Source of the DNA: Collybiopsis luxurians FD-317 M1
Taxonomy: Eukaryota; Basidiomycota; Agaricomycetes; Agaricales; Omphalotaceae
Direction: 5' to 3'
Length of the DNA: 64,000 nucleotides
Assembly (NCBI GenBank): GCA_000827265.1
Contig: KN834843.1
Span: forward strand, 1-64,000
Of this stretch, positions 47,022 to 57,434 are shown piece after piece; the stretch's first letter is position 1, and every line of letters begins with the position of its first letter. Made by a program: the position numbers and the translations under genes. Below the pieces are notes generated by a model, which saw only the letters and a list, made by a program, of their open reading frames with translations, had not been told where the DNA came from and made no database searches.

Positions 47022-50000
47022 TCAAGCGGATGACCGGAAATGTCTTTGAGTAATCTCTTCCACTCGTGGAAACAGTCCAACTAGGGGAATGGGAAAAAGG
47101 TTAGGATCTCGACGCTCTACTTTCCACTCCCCTTCAGTTTCGGCTCGCTTCATCCAGTCACTTATATGCTCTACCCTGTTGGTGTATCGAGCAACTTTGC
47201 ATAAAATGTGCTCTATTGCAATCCAAGGGTAACGGCGGAAGGCCAAAAGCTCGGAGTCAACATGAGATAGATGCTGTTGTAAATGATCGTACACGATTTC
47301 CAAGGCACATCGAATTCCTGTTTTGTTGTGAATAGCGAATCCGAGTTCCATCAAGCCATTAAAGGCCCCCAAGCCGTTATTCTGAGCAATAAAATCGGTA
47401 AGTTCTTCAAGAGTAGGTGCTAAGCATATCTGCTGGAAACAGAGGTTTACTGTAGCCTGATACGATGTCAAACCAGATCTAAAACCATCCAGATCGAGAC
47501 TTTGGATGAACTTCAAGGTATCCATGAAGGTGTGGTAGTTGCCTACATAAGTCGTTGGATCTTTGTCAAACAGGTCGTTGAGAAATTCTTCCCATTGTTC
47601 GCCGATTTGAGTTTTCCAGTATGGCTCGAGCTTTTGTTGGAGGGGGAGCTGAATGTAATCGTCCATACCGCCTCGTTTTATCTTTGGCCTTGCCGAGAGA
47701 AGCTGGTTAGGCTCACCCCACACCCTCTGATCCGAGACTTGGTAGAATTTAGGGTCCGATCCCATTTTCTCGTCTGTTGCCTTGCTTAAAATTTCCTCCA
47801 TTGTCCAGTCCCCAATATCGCTAAGGTAAGACTGATTCTGCTGAATTGCACTGGTGAATAATGCTTTCGATTCAGCCAAAGAGGTGCAGAAAAAACGATC
47901 GGTTCCATCCTCCTTGGCATCGCTCAAATGCAAGAAGCGAGAGGTTCGATATCCGAGACCAAATCCCATAAAAGTGAGCAGATTTGAGAGACCGTGTTTG
48001 CCAGTAAGTTTACGAGACGGTAGTTTCTGGGTTACAAAACTGGCGGTGTGCGTTTTATGGCGAAGAGGATTCCAATGGTCGATATTGTTGTACGCAGCGA
48101 CAGAGCGAGCATCATGTGGACGGGTGCCATTGAGACATCGAAATATCCCTTCATGTATGCTAGGCCAATTCCGGGCCTTATTAAATGCCTCTCGCAAAAT
48201 GAGGCCGAGTGTGCCAAAGCGAGGAATCGATCCATTTGGCAGTAAAGTTGCAAGCTCCAAGGGCCCCTCTTTCATTTTAATTTTTCCACCTCTCCTACCT
48301 CCACTTTTATTCGGAGACCAGTTCCTATAATATTCGTCTTCAGAGATATAACGTCCAAGCTGAAGCTCCAGAGAATGATGTCGGACAAAGTCTCCAAGAT
48401 TCTCCGCCTCCTGGCTAATACCGTCGGGAGGCATGATGGACTGTATGAATTGCTCCAAGGGTTTTAATACTGTAGTTTCGTTATCACGGACTAATCGCCA
48501 AAAGGACGCTTCTCTAGCCCGGTTGCTATTGAAGAAGAGATGAGGAGTATTAAGTAACTCCACCAGAGCAGGCGAAGCACAAATAGCCTCCGAACCTACA
48601 GCATTGATAATGCGTCTTGCAATAGCTCCACGAAGAATGCATCTATCCAAAGTGGACATCTTTTGGGCAGAAGGAAGGTCGTTTATTTCGCGCAAATGGG
48701 GGGTAATGAATAGAGCAATGACAGTTTCCTGGAAACATGTTTTTGAGTCCGCTTTGACCGTTATCCACTTCTTCTTCACCGGAGATAAATAACGAGATTG
48801 AGTCGGAGAATCTGGGAACAACTCGGAGACTATTTCGGGAGGGATCTTCAAAAGCGCATCACTAGCGGAAAAAACTTTCTTATCTTCTGCAGATTTTTTT
48901 TCTCGACGCGGCTGTTTGGTTGGAGGCAATGGTGAAGTTTGAGACGATGATGCGTAGGCCTTGTAATTATGTCGACGGTTCTCTCCCCGTTTCTCGTCCA
49001 CATACCGGATAATGTGTTGAAGCAGAGGTGCAAAGAATGAACTTGTCGACATTAAGGTGAGAGATTCATTGTCAAACGAATCACTCCCAGTGTCCGATCC
49101 GGTAGCCTTGACGATGCCCATGAATTGACTAAATAAGATGTCTGTGATGTGGGGAAGCACCTTAATAAAATGGTAAAGAATAAGGTAGCTCCGAATACGT
49201 TGCCACTGTAAAGCAGAACTTTCGATATCTCGAGCCAGGGTGGTTTCACCTAATAAAGGCATCATTTTAGCTGCAGATCCGGCGCGTATGACAGTTGCCC
49301 AGATGCTCTGTTCAAGTTGTTGCGGAGTCGCAGTAGAGAAAAGAATGTCGGCCGGGAGGGGAGAAATGGTAAGAAGAGTGCCAAAGCGTTTATCACTCTC
49401 GTAGAACACGGCCATTCTATTGTATAACTCCTTGGTGCGCAGTGCTTTACGTGGCCACGAGCGCTGTTCAGAGTGAGACATAGCGGTATAACGCGACTCG
49501 AGTTCTTGAAGACGCTGTTCCAGAACCTCCGACGAAATGATTCGCCTGAGGACTTCGAAACCTTTCGTTGTCAACGATGCAGTCTCACATGTAACCGCAG
49601 GCAGCGCCTTGTCTGATTCTATTTCAGGATGCTGCAGGGCGTAGCGGTTATAAAGCTCCTTGGCCGATCTAACAAGCAGCATTATACATAAAATACATTG
49701 CGATTGAGCAATTTACTCACAATTTCAGTTCCTCTGCACTAACGGTTGAGGTGTCACGAATGTATTCCTTCCAACGGACGTCAAAAATCCACTTCCCAGA
49801 TTGGAACCTCTAGAATGCCACGCTGGTTGGAGAAGATCAAGGACAGAGTTGAAAAAGACGTACATGGCCCAGGATACGCGAAACTTGATAGTTTGCTACC
49901 TCCTCCTCTTCTTCGTCTTGCGATTCCACTGCCATCATATCTGTAATTGACTCCGTCACAGATTTGGCCATCCCATCTTCCTGAATTACTCTACCGCGAG

Positions 50001-53000
50001 CCATTTCGGTATTGAATTCTCCATCAGCGTCTTCCTGTTCTGCGACCAGTCCCTCTTGAGCTGGAGCGTCCATTACCATAATCACCTCGTCTTCAGCGTT
50101 CTTGGGAGATTCCGAATTTGATCCTCCTGGCAGCACTACGCCCAAGTCAATATGCTTGTGAGCCTCCCCTTCATTCCCACCCTCATCCGCCTCTTCCGCA
50201 CTTCCATCCTCATTTACATCGATCTCCATTTGGACCTGTCCGTCTTTTTCTTGCTCATCCTCTGCATTTTGTATCCCCGTAGCTATGACCCGTACACTTC
50301 CATTGGACGCTTTTGACCTTTTGGTTGATGTTTTGGATTTTCGGGCAGTGGCTTTGCGTTTTTGGCCAGCCAGAGTTGGTGTAATAGAGAAGGTGGGCGG
50401 AATATATTGTTGACCTGGTAATCGAGTAGAAGAACATAGAACGCGGGAAGAAGGTTGAGTGGTATTTGGCTCGGTGTTTTGGGTGGTGGAGATTGGCGTT
50501 GACTGCTTGAGTAGCGAAGTAGAGTCTATTGTATTATTGGGTGTGGCTTTGTCTATAGCCGGTTGCGCTTCACTCTCTACTCCGTCAGCATCTCCCTGGC
50601 CATTAGTCGAGAGGTAGTGAAGAAAAACGGAAGAATTCTCCGGACAGAACATCCTAAGTAGATTCAAAACATTCAATGTACACACTTTGTCGAAAGCTCA
50701 AAGTCATACCATGAAGAACCCTCCGATTCCGATACCCATATTTTGTCACCGCTTTCAGTGAGTTGGACATACCAGAAGATCTGGAATAAGTGTAAATGAA
50801 ATATTGCAAAAAGTTGAGGACAAATAGCTTACCTCTCTCAGTTGATGATGATACTTCCGTAACAGGATCCTGGAAATTTGAATGTCCCTACTCGGAGCCC
50901 ATCCCTCTACTTCGTTGTCTTTTTCAGCAGAATCTGAACCATGGTCCTGCTTCGAACGTGCAGGTCCTACTGGAGACGTAATAGGTGGAAATTCATACTG
51001 GCTGAATTTGGCAGATGACCTTTCAATTTCGTGCTTCAGACTCGACAAGGTGCGGAGGTAGTAGGATTTCCGAAGGTTAAGGGAGTAGCTGCGACACATC
51101 ATAAGAAGGTGTTTGTAATAGCTCCTATACCGGGCTACTTTTTCCATATGCCATGGATCGGCTGGATTGATAGGAAATTGGGAGACAGGATGCAGGGCAT
51201 GAATGTTGTCTTCATAGGTTATCCCAGAGACAAGTTGATTGAATGGGATGCTCAGGTTGAGCCCAGAAAGCTGGAGGTTATTATAGAAGTCTAGGGCATA
51301 TTCCCAAGCAATTCTTGTCTTCGCCTCATGCTCAGTCCCGAGAAGATGTAGGCCATTCGATACAAAATTCAGCGATTTTTCCATGCTAGTGCCCAGGGTC
51401 CCATGGTTACCAAAGCGCGATTCAGATCCTACACAAAAGGCAGAGCTCCGTTGTACAATCTGCGTACTTTGGTAAAGCACTAAACCAACTCGATTAATTA
51501 GCTCTGCCATGGGCCAGGCCTTCTTGATTTCCTCTAGAAATTGCACGATGCAATCTGCATGCCTAATACCTTCGCCGATCCAGGGAACCGAACCCGAGTG
51601 CATATCTCTAGCACGAAACATTAGACATATCACCCACATACCCTCTCCAATCTCCCGACAATATAAGCCGAGACGTCCCAGAAGGAACGGCCCGGGGTCA
51701 GATCCTAAAAGGAAGAGTCAGACTGTCATTGAATGACATTGATAAGGAATAAAGAAGGTTACCTTTGGGAAGTCGAAGGAAGAGGATGAATAGTGTTGGA
51801 ATGGTGATGTCATCCGAATGATCAACATGCCACTGGCCTTGTAGTGCGCCAATTTGCGATATCAGAGTTTGCAGATTTGTTGCCCACGACGAATTGAGCT
51901 GCACGCTGATAGCAGAAGGAGCCAGACCTCCAAGGCTGAAAAGATTATTTTCAATTGCATGAAAATCGATTAAGTCAAATTCCCGTCTTGGAAGACAAAT
52001 TTTTGCCATTAAACGATAGAGACGTCCGAGATCTAGCAAAGTCTGGTGAAGAATATCCAGTCCAAGTTGGTGATTAGGCTGGTGAGCTGGAACAACCTTC
52101 CCCATAGCATGGCCCTTCTCTACAGTCGTCCCAAGACTGAAGGAGCCGGTGTACAAATCGTCTCCTTCTCGGACTTTATTTTTGTCATTTCGGTCGTTTC
52201 GTTCCAGCCCTTCAATGGCATAGAGAGGGGGGAGATTCTCTTTGGGATTACCCCATACTCGATGGCTGAGAGATTCCAGAAGAGCGACAGCTTCCTTGCC
52301 CTCAGGGTAGTCCAGTAGCGTTTTAGGTGTTTGCAAAGCAGCAACAAACAACGAATTCGAGGCATCTCCATCTAGATGAACCTCAAAACTGATCCCGGGG
52401 GTCATTTTAACCATTCCTGGAATGTCTCGAAAGCGATAGGACGCTGTCATGGGATCCCATATCGGCAGGATCTCCGGAGGCGTGGTGAGCGTACTCATTC
52501 GAGCTTGTTCCTGAATTTTCGCAGCATCCTTAGTAGACGAGTCGGAGGCATAACACCAGCCGTTCAAGTATTGGGGATTCTGCAAAAGAGACCACTTGGG
52601 AGAAAGGGGATATGAAGCTGGGGCAGGAGCAGCAACGGGCGGAGGAGGCTCAAGCATTTTAGCAAACTGAAGGCCATTATATTGTTCATAATGAATATTA
52701 TAGGTGAAGAGGGATGGGGAAGGTGCTAGCGGGGAAACGTCTTGTTCCACAAATCCAAATACCCGATGTCGAGGAGCGCAAGTTGTGGCCCTTATCTTTT
52801 CCACAGCTTCAAGAGCCCTTGGAATCAGCTAGTAGATGCATTAACAAGATGGGAGACTCACGGACAGGGCGGTCAAGACCGCTGCGTAAGAGATCGATAA
52901 ACCGCCTATCATCCTCTTCTATTTCCTTCGCTTCCTTGATAAACTCCTCTAAAATATTCTCAATTGTCAGAATGCAAGAGAGAAAATATAGAGAAAGCAA

Positions 53001-53040
53001 ACTTACGACCGACCGCTATGTTGGTACCGGGCTCTTGCAT
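47022..53040 (-). CDS. 1,877-aa protein with a probable 2OG-Fe(II) dioxygenase core
   Basis: Eight exons close in phase from ATG to stop: 53007-53040, 52862-52948, 51763-52806, 50833-51704, 50710-50780, 49864-50653, 49721-49809, 47022-49668. Residues about 367-424 hold GQWHVDHSDD, LRLPKGSDPGPFLLGRLGLY and RARDMHSGSVPW: an HxD at 367/369 and a distal His at 424, with Arg435 as a candidate 2-oxoglutarate ligand. This is the layout of 2OG-Fe(II) oxygenases, including TET/JBP-type enzymes that fungi often carry near transposons. Residues about 704-966 form a Ser/Thr-rich then acidic linker with a bipartite-like basic patch (GQKRKATARKSKTSTKRSK). The last 880 residues are helical-looking and unrecognised. 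The linker suggests a nuclear protein; the substrate is unknown. Confidence 0.8.
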
Positions 53041-53418
53041 TATGGTAGTAACAGAATTCGAGAGAGAGAAGCAATGTTAGATTGGAAGAAGAGCGGTGTG
53101 AAAATTAGTAGAGTTTCTGGTGCGAGGATACCAAATCACGGGACAAGAAGAGGTTTCGCTACCGGGTACTACATACATGACCAGGGTTCCCACGCCTGAC
53201 CTTTTCGAACCGATTAATTCCGTCCAGACCTTTTTTGACCGAATTGGACCGATTTGACCTTTCGTTCACGTGAGCTGCGCCCCCCAGGTTCCTGCCGACT
53301 CCCCGACTCCTCGCCATGTAGAGCAAGCCCAGACACCATTTGCAAATGGCCGACCCCTCTCTCACTTCTTTTTCTTTTACGGTACCCTCTCCTTGACTCC
53401 TCAGCTTCATCTAGTATC
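53041..53418. other. Intergenic region between divergent genes
   Basis: Separates the 1,877-aa gene (minus) from a Cys-rich gene (plus), so it probably holds both promoters. It contains CACGTG at 53267-53272 and pyrimidine-rich tracts before 53419. No clear TATA box was chosen. Confidence 0.4.
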
Positions 53419-54198
53419 ATGCCCCCTACCTCTGGAAATCTCAGCGGCATTGCAAAACTGAATTGGGTCAGCGAAGAGGAATATAATGCAACGGAACTGG
53501 GCTGGGAGGAGAGAGGAAAGGTGAGAGACAGACAACAAGAGCAGTATGAGAGATTGGACCTACAGCAGGAGAGGGAGGTGCAAATTCAGGTTTCATTCCA
53601 GGCGGGGCATTCTAGACACATTATAATAAAATCTATTTGTCTATTTCTAACTAATTGAATCTATCTTAGTCCCAACCCTTTTCCAGAACACACCTAGTCG
53701 GTTCCACCCCAGTTCAGCCAGTGCAGCCGCTGCCAGTGCACACTCGACTCTGCGCGCAAGTTCCCATTTGTCCACAATGACAGAAACACTATATATGTCC
53801 CTGACATCTGGAGAATACCCTGCAGCCACCTGGTAGACTTACACTGTCTTCAAGAGTACCTCTGCTCTTGCACTCGAATCAGCATGGACCCAGGCAACAA
53901 ATGTCGGCTGACAACTACTGGCGACTCAGCAGTCAGGATTTGGAAGTGTCCTGCACGCTCCTGCATGGCGACATTTCGTACCTTATGCACCACCACATCC
54001 CGCTGGACTTTTGAGCAGCCCCCTGTTGCCGTAGCCCACAGCATCAGCTCAATTGAGTTTGGATCAAGCTGGAGAGACCAGCTGGATGATTTCAGACTTG
54101 TCGAGCACATTCTATACTTCCACCCTCCATGTTCTCTCATGACTACGAATCACACTGATTGCCATATACCATGCCCAAAACCTGTATTTCATTTCTAG
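53419..54198 (+). CDS. Hypothetical Cys-rich protein
   Basis: Exons 53419-53589 and 53698-54198 with a 108-nt intron close in phase and give 223 residues from MPPTSGNLSGIAKLNWVSEE. The first exon is charged (WEERGKVRDRQQEQYERLD). The second has many cysteines (FSQCSRCQCTLDS, CLQEYLCSCT, WKCPARSCMATF), suggesting metal binding or disulphides. An alternative acceptor at 53668 would end the protein after about 90 residues. No family is recognised. It is divergent from the 1,877-aa gene. Confidence 0.45.
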
Positions 54199-54832
54199 CT
54201 ATCTATCTATCAATCAATCAATTACTCAAATTCTATCTGTACTGTAATTTCAAAGGATTAGCTGAATTATGAAGCAAGTAGAAATAAAAGCAGTCACAAA
54301 TAAATCAGATTCAAAGGTGAATTAGCCTGATAAACAGGGTCTGAGGCCATTGAATATGGGTTGCTTTTTGACTGACACTGTCGGAGCAGTATCCCAGCTT
54401 ATGATTCTCAGGGGAATTTTTGGGGCCAGGATAAATGATAGTTTGGCATCGATTGCAGGTTTGTGGCTTGCGCTGGATGGTAGTATGATCAGTACCGAAA
54501 TGAGGCCAAAAATCAATGGTGATAAATGCACCATTTTTTTGGTACCCAAAGAACCTCCATCAGATTTCCCCAATGGCACAGCAGAGCAATGTTTCATCCA
54601 AAATTTGGTACTTCCAGACATTGCTAGATGAAATAAAAGTCAGGCCAGCATGTAGGGAAGAAAGCCATACATACAGGCATAATTTCCAGTTGCGATTCGC
54701 TCTGAAATTTTCCTTTCCATCTCTCCAAGCTTGGTAAGTAGCACTCGAGGCATTTTTGGAATATGAGATGGATTAGAAGCTGTCAGCCGTTGCATCTACC
54801 CAACGACGTGGAGTCATGCTATAGGAAATCCA
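54199..54832. other. Open frames on both strands, no supported gene
   Basis: A (CTAT)n(CAAT)n microsatellite lies at about 54199-54225. At 54322-54631 open frames of about 95 codons exist on both strands, and neither shows a recognised motif. Confidence 0.35.
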
Positions 54833-55271
54833 CTAAAATTCCATGCGCATATCCATGAATAGGAAGACCTCATTGCCATTGATTGTCAGTGACTTTGGGT
54901 GGATTCCAGTACATGTGGAAAAGAGATGTTGAGATCGAGTAAGCGAGAAGAGACCCAGGGTATTGGGTGGGAGTGGGAGTGGTGAAAGTAATGCAGAGAG
55001 AGCAGATCCCATACTTGTCGGTACCACATTCACAGTACCGGCTGATTTACTTGAGGCTGATTGGGCAGTCAGTGTGAAGAATGGATGCACTCAATCATAA
55101 ACATTCATGGTCATTCAGTTTAATCCATGAATACACTTGAACACATACCTTGTTCTCTGTCATTGGCATTTCCACTGCATTTGAATCAGCCTTGGTCCTT
55201 GCCTTTTTCTTAGCGCTGATTGCAATCTCTGTTTCTGGGCCGGTTAAATGATTTGTCTGATCCGTGTCCAT
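54833..55271 (-). other. Possible decayed two-exon gene
   Basis: The frame from ATG at 55271 reads MDTDQTNHLTGPETEIAISA and reaches a donor (AAGGTATGTG near 55150). A later frame (54833-55090) reads SMGSALSALLSPLPLPPNTL. The exons do not join cleanly in phase, and no family is recognised. Confidence 0.25.
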
Positions 55272-56152
55272 TGACTTGCTAGCTCATCCACCCCTATGTC
55301 GCTCTCTTTCTCAGCCTCATCATTCTCTTCGAAGTTGAAGAATTCTCCATCAGAATCAACTTGTACTAGCTTCCGAGACTTCGAGACTAGCTAACTATCT
55401 ATGGATAAAATTGAGCTTCGGATGTTGGATCAATTATTGTGGAACCGGAGTTAACTGTCCATCGCAACACTATACATACTCCTTCTGCCGTTCCTTTGAT
55501 GCTCGTCACTCATTTTGACAGGGAGCTTCTGTAACCACAAATGACTAGACTCGATTGTCCTTCTATTCAGCGTCATGGATGATGAATCAGGTAGTAGGAT
55601 ATACATGGGGATATAGTTCAGTATCATAGGGGGAATATAGTTTCTGCGTCAATGTTTTGTTCATAATTCCTGTTCCAGTCATTAACTTCGGTTTCCAAAA
55701 GACTTTCAGAAGATTGTTCTTGTATTGCACTGCATATTCCTGTTAGTTCTGTTTCGCATTTTCTAATGCTTTTAGCTTACCGCGCGCCGGCTTTGGTTTA
55801 CCATGATTGTTCAGATCTGTTTCCTATGGTAAATCTCTTGCAGCTCGTTAAATCGACATCTTTCATGGGTCTGCACCAGGTTATATGAGAGACATTCTCT
55901 TCAGGTATTGAATGCTGAAGTCTGAAGGTGTCTGCACTTATCTGTATCCTCGGTACGGTCAGCGTCACTTTGGGAATCCCTTAATACTTATTCTCACTCA
56001 GCCTCCCACAGCCGTTCAAACTTCATAATCGCTTCCCAAATAAGCGTCTTCGGTGTCCCTAAATAGATAGATAACGTTGAATGAAGTCTCACACTTTCCT
56101 TATATTCGGATGAACTGTAACTTTTCCCAATGGCTTGACAGCGCTGTACAAT
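55272..56152. other. No gene recognised
   Basis: Minus strand near 55290-55370 has an acidic stretch (DGEFFNFEENDEAEKESD) that may be another exon of the decayed gene to its left. Otherwise empty. Confidence 0.35.
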
Positions 56153-56941
56153 TCAGTTTGAGATGGATGTCTCACTTGGCTGGGGTGGGTCTACGACAGA
56201 TTTTGGATGCAGGTACCGACCTAAGACGAAATGATCGACAACATAAAAAACAAGACTGTGGCCACCGTCAAGTTTTTTCAGTTCCTCAATGACTATCAGT
56301 CTGAGAACGTCAATACTAAAGGTCAGGGCCTTCGTGATCGCGGCACGCAGTGCCCGGAAGCAGAAGTAATCGGTTTTGCTTTGTTTCAATGAAGGATTGG
56401 TGATGAAGCCGTGAATACCTAATAGCTGGAGGTTTCTGGCATGCTCCGAGGCTCCTGGCTTAGGGCGGTACTTGAGGCATGCAGCCTGAAAAGCCCTGAG
56501 AGGAACTCCACCGTATGCATACAAGAGGTCGAAGATAGTGTTGTCCCTTCAATGCGGTCGACTAACATAGGACCAATGTTGGAAACTGAGAACTTGACAC
56601 CCTGAGACTTCATGCCTACACGGATGTTCTCTATCAAGATCACAAAATAAGCCTTGTTATCGGGATAATGGTCAAACAGGGAAGTAGGGTCTACAGACTG
56701 ATCGCTCAGCTTGGTGTGGCTGTACTCGGAATACCAGATCCACCCCAGACAATACCTTCTCGACCAGCGCCGGTAAAGAAGACAACTTCGTGCGAGCGGC
56801 AAGGTGCCACTGAGCGACATTGAGGGAATACTGCACGCCACAGTAATTGAGGGAAAGCGTTGACCCTGTGGAGTTCCATGTCATCACAGTCTTTATGAGT
56901 TTGTGACGGCTAGCGGAGTCTACCGAGTGCCACGTCCCCAC
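56153..56941 (-). pseudogene. Unrecognised coding segment with one frameshift
   Basis: From 56941 down: GTWHSVDSASRHKLIKTVM and ALVEK, a 58-nt intron (56698-56755) in phase, then SVDPTSLFDHYPDNKAYFV and ENIRVGMKSQGVKFSVSN. A one-base shift at DRIEG (near 56.55 kb) moves the frame to NTIFDLLYAYGGVPLRAFQ, LLGIHGFITNPSLKQSK and LDGGHSLVFYVVDHFVLGRY. Long readable stretches on both sides of the shift argue for a real former gene. No family is known to me. It lies 0.5 kb downstream of helicase copy 2 on the same strand. Confidence 0.55.
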
Positions 56942-57434
56942 GGTCGTTGCATGAAACCTTTTCTCTTCTACTACAAGTGCTGAAGGATATTACTTGCGGT
57001 CTTCGATCTAAAAGTCCATTTTGAGTCTACATGATTTGTTCTCTGAAGACAATGCAACCAAAAATCTGAACTCTTCCCCGACTGCAATGCCTTGCTCCGC
57101 CCCTGCCAGCAAAAAATCTCGCAATCAGCATTAGCTCCAGTTCAGAACATGATGCTTATATTTGTATTTCTTCTTCCCAAACATGTTTCCCCTCACGACC
57201 TCCTCCTAGAAGCCGTCGGGTCAATAAACAACTCAAAACTCCAGTATTGCGTCCTGGGATTCATAGATTCAAAGTTGATTGCTATACTACACGAGTCTCT
57301 ACTAGCCGACTATATAAACAGGTCACACTTCAGGTTTCAATGACAGCTAAAGCGAACCAGACAAAAGCTAATTTATTCGAGGAAAACCGTGAGCGGATAG
57401 ATGATATGGTATCTAAAGAGCCTTCAGATGCTGA
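56942..57434. other. No gene recognised
   Basis: Spacer between the helicase stop and the decayed segment. Further 3' exons of the helicase, after the donor AAGGTAATTC at 57458, could lie here but none was identified. Confidence 0.35.

Noticed and set aside
54322..54631. Plus- and minus-strand frames of about 95 codons as genes
   Set aside because: Both strands are equally open and neither shows a recognisable domain; evidence does not decide between them.
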